This document shows positions 46,237-54,676 of a stretch of 64,000 bases of DNA, piece by piece. The notes beneath the pieces are model-generated. The model was not told where the DNA came from and ran no database searches. It saw only the letters and a list, made by a program, of their open reading frames with translations. The stretch's first letter is position 1; every line of letters begins with the position of its first letter. Location of the stretch: NCBI GenBank assembly GCA_021794095.1, contig JAJYRN010000002.1:1-64000 (forward strand), in the 5' to 3' direction. Position numbers and translations under genes: made by a program. This DNA is from Acidobacteriota bacterium (GTDB taxonomy: Bacteria > Acidobacteriota > Holophagae > Holophagales > Holophagaceae).

Positions 46237-48296
46237 GCGCCACGAAGACCTTCCTGCTGGAACTGCACTGCGAGGAGATCCCGGCGCGGTTCCTTGGCCC
46301 ACTTCACATCAGCTTTGCTGGTCTCTTCAGTTTGAAGTTTGGGGTCACTAAGTTCGAAGGGCTTTATTACTCGCCGCGCAAGTTGGCTTGGGTCTTCCCC
46401 AACCTTCCTGTGCTACAGCCTGACCAGACCGAAACCCAGGTGGGCCCGCCCCAACGGATGTGTGTGGACGCGGATGGCAAGCCCACCCTCCAGGGGCTGA
46501 AGTTCGCGGAGAAGTGGGGCGTGGACTTCTCGGCCGTCCGCTTCGAGCAGCCGGCGGGGAAGAAGGAACCCTGCGCGGTGGTGACGCTCACGAAGCCGGG
46601 CCGGCCCACGGTGGAGCTGCTGGCGGAGGCCCTGCCGGGGCTCATCGCGGGGCTGCACGTGCCCAAGGCCATGCGCTGGGGCTCGTCGGAATTCGAGTTT
46701 GTCCGCCCCATCCGCAACCTCCTCTGCCTCTTCGGGGAGCAGGTGGTGCCCCTCACGGTGGATGGTGTCACGGCGACCAATACCACCTGGGGCCACCGGC
46801 TGTTCCATCGCCAGCACCCCGACCCGGTCCAGATCGCCTCGCCCGAGGCTTACGAAGGCGCCCTGGAAGCTGCCGGTGTCGTGGTGAGTGTGGAGGCCCG
46901 CCGGAAGCGCATCGCCGAGCAACTGGAATCCCTGGCCGCCGAGGCGGGGGGCCGCGTGGTGGCCGACGCGGAGCTGCTGGACACCCTGGCGGAGATCGTC
47001 GAGTTCCCGAAGGTGGTGCGGGGCGACTTCCCGGCGGATTTCCTGCGGCTGCCCAAGGAGGTGCTGGTCACCAGCCTCCGTGAGCACCAGAAGAGTTTCT
47101 GCATCGAGAAGCCCGATGGCACGGATCTGCTGCCCTGCTTCCTCACCGCCGCCAACCGTGAGGATGATCCCGAAGGCTTCGTGAAGGCTGGCAACGAGTG
47201 GGTGCTGAAGGCCCGGCTCTACGACGCCCGCTTCTTCTTCGCCGAGGACCGCAAGCACCCGCTCTCCGACCGCCTGGAGAAGCTGAAGGCGCTCACCTTC
47301 CAGCGGGAGCTGGGCAGCTACCACGAGAAGACCGGCCGCGTCGTGGCCCTCACGAAGATGCTAGCCACGCGGCTGTCCAAGGACGATGCGCACATCGAAC
47401 GCGCGCTGGAAGCCGCCCGCATGGCCAAGTGCGACCTGCGGACCCTCATGGTCGGCGAGTTCCCGGAGCTGCAGGGCGTCATGGGCGGCGAATACCTCCG
47501 CCACGAGCGTGCCCACGAAGAGGTTTGGAAGGCCGTCAAGGAGCACTACCGGCCTGCCGGCGCCGACGATGCCATCCCCTCCACGCCCATGGGCTGCCTG
47601 CTGTCCCTCTGCGACAAGCTCGACACCGTGGTGGGCTGCTTCGCCGTGGGCCTCATCCCCAGCGGCTCCAAGGATCCCCTCGCCCTCCGCCGCGCCGGCC
47701 AGGGCATCGTGCGGATCCTGTGGGAGCAGGCCTGGCCCATGACCTTGGCGGACCTGGTCGAGACGGCCCTCAAGGTGGTGGCGCCGAAAGCCACGAAACC
47801 CGAAGCCGAGACCCGGGAGGCCCTGCTGGCCTTTTTCAAGGACCGTGTGGCCTACCAGCTGGAACTGGCGAAGTACGCCGGTTCCGTCCGTCGGTCCACG
47901 ATGGCGGTTGGATGGCTGGATCTGCTTGACCTGAAGGTGCGCTGCGAGAACCTGTCCCTTTTCAGCGAGGATCCCCGCTTTGCCAGCCTTGGGCAGAGTG
48001 CCAAACGGATCGGCAACATCCTGAAGGACGAGACTCCGGTGAATGACTTCAAGGCCGACCTCCTTGTGGAGCCTGCGGAGATCAATCTGGTCAAACACCT
48101 TGGTCGTGTCGAATCCCAGCACGACCTGATCGTCACGCTGAACCATCTCGCTGAACTGGCCGATCCCCTCGAAGCCTTCTTCTCCGCCGTCATGGTGAAG
48201 TGCGACGATCCCGCCCTCCGCGCCACCCGGCTCAGCCTGCTCCACCGCCTCCGCCAAGCCTTCCTGCGCGTGGCGGATTTCAGTCTTTGGCAGTAG
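46233..48296 (+). CDS. glyS: glycyl-tRNA synthetase beta subunit
   Basis: A 687-aa beta subunit, with [14 protein letters not shown] at the N-terminus, [58 protein letters not shown], the HD-type region [40 protein letters not shown] and the C-terminal anticodon-binding part. The start is GTG 46233. Codons 20-70 (about 46293-46440) and, less clearly, 47875-48170 are richer in A/T at third positions than the rest of the gene and its neighbours, which suggests allelic replacement or relaxed selection. Confidence 0.97.
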   Translation: MSATKTFLLELHCEEIPARFLGPLHISFAGLFSLKFGVTKFEGLYYSPRKLAWVFPNLPVLQPDQTETQVGPPQRMCVDADGKPTLQGLKFAEKWGVDFSAVRFEQPAGKKEPCAVVTLTKPGRPTVELLAEALPGLIAGLHVPKAMRWGSSEFEFVRPIRNLLCLFGEQVVPLTVDGVTATNTTWGHRLFHRQHPDPVQIASPEAYEGALEAAGVVVSVEARRKRIAEQLESLAAEAGGRVVADAELLDTLAEIVEFPKVVRGDFPADFLRLPKEVLVTSLREHQKSFCIEKPDGTDLLPCFLTAANREDDPEGFVKAGNEWVLKARLYDARFFFAEDRKHPLSDRLEKLKALTFQRELGSYHEKTGRVVALTKMLATRLSKDDAHIERALEAARMAKCDLRTLMVGEFPELQGVMGGEYLRHERAHEEVWKAVKEHYRPAGADDAIPSTPMGCLLSLCDKLDTVVGCFAVGLIPSGSKDPLALRRAGQGIVRILWEQAWPMTLADLVETALKVVAPKATKPEAETREALLAFFKDRVAYQLELAKYAGSVRRSTMAVGWLDLLDLKVRCENLSLFSEDPRFASLGQSAKRIGNILKDETPVNDFKADLLVEPAEINLVKHLGRVESQHDLIVTLNHLAELADPLEAFFSAVMVKCDDPALRATRLSLLHRLRQAFLRVADFSLWQ

Positions 48297-48304
48297 TTCG
48301 TCTC

Positions 48305-48373
48305 ACCACGCAGACCACGAAGACCACGAAACCAGCTCCCTTCTGCCCTTCGTGGTCTTCCCGTCTTCGTGGT
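48305..48373. repeat. intergenic hairpin with CACGAAGAC-type repeat arms
   Basis: Between glyS and guaA the DNA folds into a long hairpin. The inner stem is a perfect 12 bp (GAAGACCACGAA at 48319-48330 with its complement at 48349-48360) around an 18-nt loop. The outer stem pairs 48305-48315 with 48363-48373 with one mismatch. The left arm is built from repeats of ACCACGAAG/ACCACGCAG. The design (arms of short tandem units, loop of 16-18 nt) matches the hairpin at 39032. It may be a dispersed repeat, a glyS terminator, or both. Confidence 0.8.
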
Positions 48374-48393
48374 TCAGTCCTTTAGAGGCCCCC

Positions 48394-49923
48394 ATGCACC
48401 ACGAACGCATCGCGATCATTGACTACGGCAGCCAGTACACACGGCTCATCACGCGGCGGCTGCGGGAGTTGGGGGCGTTCGGCCTGGTGTACAACAGCGG
48501 CGCCACGGCCAAGGAGATCGCCGGGGCGGATCTGAAGGGCGTGATCCTCTCGGGCGGGCCGAACTCGGTGCTGGAGCCGGGGGCGCCCGAGCTGGACATG
48601 GCGATTCTCGGCCTGGGTGTGCCGGTGCTGGGCATCTGCTACGGCCAGCAGATCCTCGCCCGCAACCTGGGTGGCCAGCTGCACCGCGCCACCAGCCGCG
48701 AGTACGGCAAGGCGGAGATCGAGGCGATGCCGGAGGGCTCGCTACTCTTCGAGGGGCTTCCACACCAGCAGCAGGTGTGGATGAGCCACGGGGACCATGT
48801 CGAGGTGGCGCCGCAGGGCTTCCGGGTGACGGCGAAGACGCCCGGCGTGCCTGTGGCGGCCATGGAGGATCCGGCCCGCCGCCTCTACGGCATCCAGTTC
48901 CACCCCGAGGTCACCCACAGCACCCAGGGCACGCCCCTGCTGCTGAACTTCCTCACGTCCTGCGGCCTGGCCCTGGACTGGAACACGGGCAACTTCATCG
49001 AGGAGAAGGTGCAGGTCATCCGCGAACAGGTGGGGCAGGGCACCGTGGTGCTGGGCCTCAGTGGGGGCGTGGATTCCAGCGTGGCCGCCCTGCTGCTGCA
49101 CAAGGCCATCGGCGACCAGCTCACCTGCGTGTTCGTGGACCACGGCCTCCTGCGCAAGGACGAGATGAAGCAGGTGCAAGCCTATTTCGCCCCCTTCGAG
49201 CTGAAGGTGAACTGGGTGGACGCCTCCGACGAGTTCCTGGGGGCCCTGGCTGGTGTCACCGATCCCGAGCAGAAGCGCAAGATCATCGGCGGCAAGTTCA
49301 TTGATGTGTTCGAGCGCGAGGCAAAGAAGGTCCAGGCCGACTTCCTGGGCCAGGGCACCACGTATCCGGATGTGATCGAAAGCAGCGGCATTGGCGGCGC
49401 CATCCTGGTGAAGTCCCACCACAATGTGGGCGGCCTGCCGGAGCGCATGAAGCTGAAGCTGGTGGAGCCCCTGCGCGAGTTGTTCAAGGACGAGGTGCGG
49501 GCCACGGGCCTCGCGCTCGGCCTGCCCGAGGAGATGAACCAGCGCCATCCCTTCCCCGGACCGGGCCTGGCCGTGCGCCTGCCCGGCGCCATCACCCGGG
49601 AGCGGGTGACGATCCTGCAGAACGCGGATGCCATCTTCATGCAGGAGTTGCGCGAAAGCGGCTGGTACCGCAAGACCAGCCAGGCCTTCGCCGTGCTGCT
49701 GCCCGTGCAGACCGTGGGCATCATGGGCGATGAGCGCACCTTCGAGTGGATGTGCGCCCTGCGGGCCGTGACCTCGGAGGACTTCATGACCGCCGACTGG
49801 GCCCGTCTGCCCCATGAATTGCTGGAGAAGATCGCCCAGCGCATCGTGAACGAGGTGAAGGGCATCAACCGCGTGGTCTACGACATCACCTCGAAGCCGC
49901 CGGCGACGATCGAGTACGAATAG
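48394..49923 (+). CDS. guaA: GMP synthase (glutamine-hydrolysing)
   Basis: A 509-aa enzyme making GMP from XMP, glutamine and ATP. The N-terminal glutaminase has IIDYGSQYTRLI, the nucleophile Cys in GICYGQQ, and GIQFHPEVTHS. The ATP pyrophosphatase domain has VLGLSGGVDSSVAALLLHKA, and the C-terminal dimerisation domain has RHPFPGPGLAVR and KPPATIEYE at the end. ATG 48394 is the normal start; the frame is open 42 nt further without support. Confidence 0.98.
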   Translation: MHHERIAIIDYGSQYTRLITRRLRELGAFGLVYNSGATAKEIAGADLKGVILSGGPNSVLEPGAPELDMAILGLGVPVLGICYGQQILARNLGGQLHRATSREYGKAEIEAMPEGSLLFEGLPHQQQVWMSHGDHVEVAPQGFRVTAKTPGVPVAAMEDPARRLYGIQFHPEVTHSTQGTPLLLNFLTSCGLALDWNTGNFIEEKVQVIREQVGQGTVVLGLSGGVDSSVAALLLHKAIGDQLTCVFVDHGLLRKDEMKQVQAYFAPFELKVNWVDASDEFLGALAGVTDPEQKRKIIGGKFIDVFEREAKKVQADFLGQGTTYPDVIESSGIGGAILVKSHHNVGGLPERMKLKLVEPLRELFKDEVRATGLALGLPEEMNQRHPFPGPGLAVRLPGAITRERVTILQNADAIFMQELRESGWYRKTSQAFAVLLPVQTVGIMGDERTFEWMCALRAVTSEDFMTADWARLPHELLEKIAQRIVNEVKGINRVVYDITSKPPATIEYE

Positions 49924-50369
49924 TGGCCAAGCGACAGGAACCCGTCCGCAAATCGGTGAAGGACACCCTGGAGGATCTGCTCGCGGGGCACCGCGAGGCG
50001 GCCTTCAGCGGGCCGGAATCGGCCCTGAAATACCTCCGCCGCACCTTCGAGGCCCAGGCCAGCCTACCCAATGCGGTGAAGGCCGTGGCCTACGACCGGA
50101 TGGCGGAAGCCCTCGCGCAGACGGGCGGCTGGGAGGCCTGCGCGGCCTCCGTGGGCCAGGCCCTCGGCTACCTGCCGGATCTGGAGGCGGCCTTTCCGCA
50201 TGAGTACCGGCGGTTGCTGGAAGGCATGACCTGCTTCGAGCGGGGCATCCAGGCCCACAGCGAACTGGGGGACTTCCACGCGGCGCTGGAATTGTGCGAG
50301 CGGGCCGTGATCCTAGGCCTGGGTGCGCACTATGCCGCCAAGCGGGATTCCCTGGACTGGGCCCGCTGA
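49923..50369 (+). CDS. TPR-like protein of unknown function
   Basis: A 148-aa soluble helical protein starting with GTG 49923, whose G is the last base of the guaA stop. Helix-turn-helix pairs with alanine/leucine spacing (AVAYDRMAEALAQTGGWEACAAS, FHAALELCERAVILGLGAHYA) look like tetratricopeptide repeats, but no canonical TPR signature is complete. Coupling to guaA suggests co-expression. I do not recognise the family. Confidence 0.65.
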   Translation: MAKRQEPVRKSVKDTLEDLLAGHREAAFSGPESALKYLRRTFEAQASLPNAVKAVAYDRMAEALAQTGGWEACAASVGQALGYLPDLEAAFPHEYRRLLEGMTCFERGIQAHSELGDFHAALELCERAVILGLGAHYAAKRDSLDWAR

Positions 50370-50442
50370 AGGTTGCAGAGCCCTGGCGCACGATTTGAGA
50401 ATCCGGGGCGACCGGCCGAAGAGGGGTCCGAGGGCGAATCCG

Positions 50443-51525
50443 ATGGGGGATGGAATCCAGGTGGTGCCGGAGCAGACCGGCCTCCTGATTGTGGACGACC
50501 TGCCGATCATCCGGCTGGCCCTTCAGCGCATTCTCAGCAAGGCGGGCTACCGCTGCCGGGAGGCGGAGGACGTGCCCCAGGCGCTGGCGGCCCTCGAGGA
50601 GGAACCGGCCGACCTGGTCTTGAGCGATGTCCAGATGCCCGGGGCCTCGGGCCTCGATCTGGTCAAGATCCTCCGGCCGCGCATCCCCGACATCTCGGTG
50701 CTGATGGTGAGTTCCTCGGAGGATACGGAAACCGCCATCGAGTGCCTCCAGCAGGGGGCCTTTGGCTACATCCTCAAACCCTTCCAGCCCCGGGAGATCC
50801 TGGTGCAGGTCAATGGCGCCCTGCGCCGGCGCCTGCTGGAGATCGCCTTCCGGGACCGCGAAGCGCAACTGGCCCAGAAGGTGCGAGAGCAGACCGAGGA
50901 AATCCGCAACTCCCGAGAGGAGATCGCCTTCCGGCTCATCGCCGCCAGCGAGCACCGGGATCATGAGACCGGCATGCATGTGCGGCGGATCGGCCTCTTT
51001 GCCGCAGAATTGGCCCGCTTGATGGGTTGGGATGAGGGCAGTGTCGAGGCCATCCAGGCCGCGGCTCCCATGCACGACATCGGGAAGATCGGCGTGCCGG
51101 ACGCCATCCTCCAGAAGCCAGGTGCGCTGACGGAGGCCGAGTGGGTGGACATGAAACGGCATGCCACCATGGGCGCCGCCATTCTGAAGGGATCCACCGT
51201 CCCCTTCATCCAGATGGGCGCCCGCATCGCCATCGGGCACCACGAACGCTGGGACGGGAAGGGCTACCCCCGCGGTCTGGCAGGGCATCAGATTCCCATC
51301 GAAGCCCGCATCACCGCCCTTGTGGATGTCTACGATGCCCTCAGCAACCGGAGGCACTACAAGGCGCCCTGGCCGGAGGGACAGGTGGTGGATTTCATCC
51401 GGAAGGAACGGGGTACGCAGTTTGATCCCGATCTGGTGGATCTGTTCATGGGCCATCTGGACCGCTTCCGCGCCATCCTTGAGGCCCATCCCGATGAGCC
51501 GCAGGAGTTGGAACCGATGGGTTGA
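50443..51525 (+). CDS. HD-GYP response regulator (probable c-di-GMP phosphodiesterase)
   Basis: A 360-aa protein. The receiver has LLIVDDLP and phospho-acceptor Asp62 in VLSDVQMPG, with Lys in YILKPFQ. A linker coiled coil precedes an HD-GYP domain: HRDHETGMHVRRIG, HD at 211-212 in HDIGKIGVPD, GHHERWDGKGYPRGL and DVYDALSNRRHYK. The GYP reads G-Y-P within DGKGYP. It should hydrolyse c-di-GMP under phosphorylation control. ATG 50443 is chosen for domain fit; a longer frame from 50323 is possible. A 15-bp hairpin follows the stop. Confidence 0.92.
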   Translation: MGDGIQVVPEQTGLLIVDDLPIIRLALQRILSKAGYRCREAEDVPQALAALEEEPADLVLSDVQMPGASGLDLVKILRPRIPDISVLMVSSSEDTETAIECLQQGAFGYILKPFQPREILVQVNGALRRRLLEIAFRDREAQLAQKVREQTEEIRNSREEIAFRLIAASEHRDHETGMHVRRIGLFAAELARLMGWDEGSVEAIQAAAPMHDIGKIGVPDAILQKPGALTEAEWVDMKRHATMGAAILKGSTVPFIQMGARIAIGHHERWDGKGYPRGLAGHQIPIEARITALVDVYDALSNRRHYKAPWPEGQVVDFIRKERGTQFDPDLVDLFMGHLDRFRAILEAHPDEPQELEPMG

Positions 51526-51530
51526 TCGGG

Positions 51531-51565
51531 GCACGGCGATCAGGCCAGGAGCCTGATCGCCGTGC
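51531..51565 (+). terminator. 15-bp perfect hairpin after the HD-GYP gene
   Basis: GCACGGCGATCAGGC (51531-51545) pairs perfectly with 51551-51565 around a CAGGA loop, 5 nt after the stop codon. There is no T-tract. It is probably the transcript end or a 3' stabiliser of the guaA-region genes, and it directly precedes the larger folded element at 51574. Confidence 0.65.
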
Positions 51566-51573
51566 GGGAAACG

Positions 51574-51929
51574 GTTAGGAGCTGGAACGGAATAATCGTT
51601 GCCATCGTTGACGCCCAGCCGCGATGCATCCGCAGATATCCGTTCGTCTCGCGTATCGCCGTAGGCGATACCGAGAAGGAAGGGCCCGCAGGGCCATGTG
51701 GTTCATGGTTCAAGGGCCCTGACGCCGCGGGGCGCGCGGATGGGCGTCCCCGCCCACGCAGGCGTGGGCGGGGATCTAAGGTCAACCCTCCGGGCGCGGG
51801 GTGGCGGGCTGCGCGATCCCGCGTCGGCTTCGGTTCACGGAGTCCCGCTCCGCTGGAACCTCAGCCTCCTTGACTCGCTTGCCCGGCACCCCGCGCGATG
51901 GCATTGCTTATTTCGTTCCAGCTCCTGAC
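51574..51929. repeat. 356-bp element with 34-nt complementary ends and internal hairpins; candidate structured RNA or MITE-like repeat
   Basis: No convincing gene lies between the HD-GYP and nrfD genes. The ends 51574-51607 and 51896-51929 match as inverted repeats at 29 of 34 positions. On a plus-strand transcript three of the five differences would be G.U pairs. Inside are a perfect 8-bp hairpin (51653-51660/51664-51671), a 7-bp stem (51681-51687/51714-51720) enclosing CCATG/CATGG (51694-51708), a perfect 13-bp hairpin (51747-51759/51762-51774), and a 16-nt foldback with one mismatch (51794-51809/51881-51896). No transposase or T-tract is present, and no 5S/tRNA/tmRNA/RNase P signature was recognised. 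The right arm encodes the last NrfD codons. Confidence 0.7.
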
Positions 51930-53167
51930 TTCGTGGGCGTGTTGTTCCTGCCCTTGGTGATGGTGAATTCCCCGAGCATCATCGGCACGGCGGCCTTCAG
52001 CAGAATCGTGAACACCAGGAAGCCGATGGCGAAGATCCCGCCGGCGACCATGACTTCCGTGAGGGAGGGTCGGTAGACATAGATCTCGCCCAGCGTATCA
52101 GGGGTGAAGCCCGGGATGATCAGGCCCATGCCCTTCTCGATGTACACGCTGCTGTAGATCAGCACACACCCGATGTTGAGGGTGATCCAGTTCCGTCGCG
52201 TTTTCGGCACCAGGAAGAGGATGAACGCCGCCAAGCCGCAGGCCACGGAGGTCCAGGCGAACGGCACCAGGGTGTGATGGCCCTTCAGTCCGAAGTAGAG
52301 ATACTGCATGTACACCACGTGCTGGGTGCTGGAGTAGAACTCCTTGAATGCTTCCGCAGCGGTGAGGAAGAGGTTGAAGCCCATGGTGTAGGCCATCAGC
52401 TCGGCCACCTTGAAGATCGCCTCATCCTGGATGCGCAGCTTGGTGGTCTTGCGGAGGATCTGGAGCAGGATGAGCAGGATGGCGGGCCCAGAGCAGAACG
52501 CGGAGGCCAGGAACTTGGGGGCCAGGATGGCGGAGTTCCAGAAGGGCCGGGCGGCGAGACCGTTGTAGAGGTAGGCGGTCACGGTGTGGATGCTGACGGC
52601 CAGGGGAATGGAGAAGAGCACGAGCGGCAGCACCAGCTTCTTGACGTAGTGCTTCTCGGTGTAGGCGCAGTAGAGCAGGTAGGTCACCACGAAGGCGTTG
52701 AGCAGGAGGTAGCTGTTGAGAACCAGCACATCCCACGCCAGGAGCGAACTGGGCCAGTTCAGGTGGCCGACGAAGGGCATGATGTGCCAGAAACGGTCCG
52801 GGCGTCCGATGTCCACCAGGACGAAGCCCAGGCACATCACCAGGGCGCTGATGGCCAGCATCTCGCCCAGGATGGTGATTTCCTTGATGGGTTCCCAGTC
52901 GTACACATAGGCCGGAATGACCAGCATGATGGAGGCCGCGGCGATGCCCACCAGGAAGGTGAAGTTGCCGATGTAGAAGCCCCAGGACACCTGATCGCGC
53001 ATGTGGGTGGCGATGAGGCCCGTGTGGAGCTGGCCGGTGTACGCCCAGGCTCCAAGGAGGATCAGCACCAGCAGGAAGGCGACCCAGGCGTAGTACAGGC
53101 GGCCACCCTTGAGCACCAGGCGGCCGGAATCCGCGATGAAGGATCCGAAGGTTCGCAGGATGTTCAT
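51908..53167 (-). CDS. NrfD/PsrC-type quinone-interacting membrane subunit
   Basis: A 419-aa membrane protein with about ten spans, of the NrfD/PsrC/DsrP family that exchanges electrons between menaquinol and an FeS partner. SWGFYIGNFTFLVGIAAASIML, LGFVLVDIGRPDRFWHI and PSSLLAWDVLVLNSYLLLN are family blocks. It ends with the operon's FeS gene 3 nt upstream. The last seven codons and the TAA stop lie within the right arm of the folded element at 51574-51929, so that element may have been inserted at the gene end. Confidence 0.92.
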   Translation of the reverse strand: MNILRTFGSFIADSGRLVLKGGRLYYAWVAFLLVLILLGAWAYTGQLHTGLIATHMRDQVSWGFYIGNFTFLVGIAAASIMLVIPAYVYDWEPIKEITILGEMLAISALVMCLGFVLVDIGRPDRFWHIMPFVGHLNWPSSLLAWDVLVLNSYLLLNAFVVTYLLYCAYTEKHYVKKLVLPLVLFSIPLAVSIHTVTAYLYNGLAARPFWNSAILAPKFLASAFCSGPAILLILLQILRKTTKLRIQDEAIFKVAELMAYTMGFNLFLTAAEAFKEFYSSTQHVVYMQYLYFGLKGHHTLVPFAWTSVACGLAAFILFLVPKTRRNWITLNIGCVLIYSSVYIEKGMGLIIPGFTPDTLGEIYVYRPSLTEVMVAGGIFAIGFLVFTILLKAAVPMMLGEFTITKGRNNTPTKSGAGTK

Positions 53168-53170
53168 GGC

Positions 53171-54100
53171 TCAGACCCCGTAGAAGTAGAAGAAGTTGGG
53201 CTGGGTGTCGAGGTCCTCCTTGAACTTGAAGACCCGCTTGTGCTCCAGCACCATCCGGATCTCGCTCGTGGGATCCAGGATGTTGCCGAACTTCCGGCTG
53301 CCCGTCGGACAGATCTCCACACAGGCCGGGTACCGGCCGTTCCGGGTGCGCTGGATGCAGAAGGTGCACTTCTCCACCACCCCCTTGTACCGAGGGCGGT
53401 TGCCCAGGTAGTGGGTGTGGGGGTTCAGTTCGTCCGCCGGGAGGTGGGGCTCGCCCCAGTTGAAGTGGCGGGCGCCGTAGGGGCAGGCGGCCATGCAGTA
53501 GCGGCAGCCGATGCACCAGTTGTAGTCCACCACCACGATGCCGTCCTTCTCGCGCCAGGTCGCGCCCACGGGGCACACCTTCACGCAGGGCGGCTTCTTG
53601 CACTGCTGGCAGGCGGTCGGCATGTAGAAGTGGCCTTCGGCGGGGACCTCCGGCGGATCGTAGTAGGCCGTGTCGTGCTCGAGGTTGACGCCCTCCTCCT
53701 TGTCCATCTGGAGGACGCGGATCCACTGGATCTGGGGATCACGGGACTGGTTGTTCTCTTTCACGCAGGCGTAGACGCAGCGCCGGCAGCCGACGCACCG
53801 GCTGAGGTCCAGGGCATAGGCGAAGATCACCCCCGGAATGGGCGGTTCGTTGCCGACGTAGACATCGCGGCCGAACTTCTCCTTGTACTCCTGCTCGAGC
53901 CGGGCGATGACGTCCTTGACCTCCTGCTTGGAGAGTTCCCGGAAATTGCGCTGGAGGAACTCGGCCTCGCTGATGTGGTCGCAGCCCGTCAAGGCGCCGG
54001 CCACCGTGGCCACCGCCGCGCCCAGGAAGACCCGGCGGGAGACGTCGCAACCTCCCTCGCAGGAGGATGGCTGCGGCTGGGGATCCTGTTCAGTGCTCAT
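53171..54100 (-). CDS. Tat-exported ferredoxin-type FeS subunit (DsrO/NrfC-like)
   Basis: A 309-aa electron-transfer protein. SRRVFLGAAVATVAGALTGC is a twin-arginine signal that also carries a lipobox-like TGC. Four [4Fe-4S] cysteine groups follow: CVGCRRCVYAC, CQQCKKPPCVKVCP, CIGCRYCMAACP and CTFC with CVEICP. It should sit on the periplasmic face between NrfD and the cytochrome. ATG 54100 overlaps the cytochrome stop by ATGA; a longer frame to 54292 lies within that gene and is rejected. Confidence 0.93.
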   Translation of the reverse strand: MSTEQDPQPQPSSCEGGCDVSRRVFLGAAVATVAGALTGCDHISEAEFLQRNFRELSKQEVKDVIARLEQEYKEKFGRDVYVGNEPPIPGVIFAYALDLSRCVGCRRCVYACVKENNQSRDPQIQWIRVLQMDKEEGVNLEHDTAYYDPPEVPAEGHFYMPTACQQCKKPPCVKVCPVGATWREKDGIVVVDYNWCIGCRYCMAACPYGARHFNWGEPHLPADELNPHTHYLGNRPRYKGVVEKCTFCIQRTRNGRYPACVEICPTGSRKFGNILDPTSEIRMVLEHKRVFKFKEDLDTQPNFFYFYGV

Positions 54101-54666
54101 CGGGCGCCTCCCTTCCAGGCCTGGATATCCTGCGGATGCATGGGCGGCGGCAGGGGTTTGATCGGCTTGAAATGCGGAGAATGGGGGTTGTGGCAGTTCA
54201 CGCAAAGGAAATATTCCTTCTGCCCATTCCAGTAGCCGATGCGCTTCCCATGCACGCCCTCGCGCCAGTCCCGGTACTTGGCGCCGTGGCATTGCCCGCA
54301 GAGCCGGTAGGACACGGTGAAATCAATCTTCTCCCCGCTCACCAGGTGCAGCTTGTCGCGGTCGTTCAGGTCATGGCAATCCAGGCACCAGCGGGTCTTC
54401 GGACCGTGGTTGAGGACGATGTCCGTGTGCATGGCGGTCAGCACCCTGCGCTTCGGGTTCGGCTTCAGCGTCTTGTTGTCATGGCAGTTCGTGCAGGGGA
54501 AGATGCCATCGCTGAAGGGCGGTTTGGCGACCTGGATGCCCTCGGGCACATCGCCCGCCTCGGAGGGCGGTGGAGGCGCCTGGGCGAGGAGCGCTACCGA
54601 GCCCAGGCCCAGGCAAAGCCCCAGGCCTAGGGCCAGGCGGCGGGATCGGGTGGGAAGGAACAGCAC
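54097..54666 (-). CDS. tetrahaem c-type cytochrome
   Basis: A 189-aa exported protein with a signal peptide (LALGLGLCLGLGSVALLAQA) and four CxxCH haem sites: CTNCH (Cys58), CLDCH, CGQCH and CVNCH. Additional His residues (AMHTDIVLNHG, GVHGK, NPHSPHFK) could be distal ligands. It would pass electrons from the FeS/NrfD module to periplasmic acceptors, or the reverse. The start is GTG 54666 with GGAGG 5 nt upstream. Confidence 0.92.
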   Translation of the reverse strand: MLFLPTRSRRLALGLGLCLGLGSVALLAQAPPPPSEAGDVPEGIQVAKPPFSDGIFPCTNCHDNKTLKPNPKRRVLTAMHTDIVLNHGPKTRWCLDCHDLNDRDKLHLVSGEKIDFTVSYRLCGQCHGAKYRDWREGVHGKRIGYWNGQKEYFLCVNCHNPHSPHFKPIKPLPPPMHPQDIQAWKGGAR

Positions 54667-54676
54667 GGGACCTCCT

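Noticed and set aside
51574-51929. Could the folded region be tmRNA, RNase P RNA or 6S RNA
   Set aside because: tmRNA ends and tag frame, the RNase P GAGGAAAGTCC core and 6S layout were looked for by eye and not found.
51574-51929. Insertion sequence
   Set aside because: The inverted-repeat ends fit, but there is no transposase frame and no clear target duplication.
53171-54292. Longer start for the FeS subunit
   Set aside because: It would overlap the cytochrome gene by almost 200 nt; ATG 54100 gives a Tat signal and an ATGA overlap.
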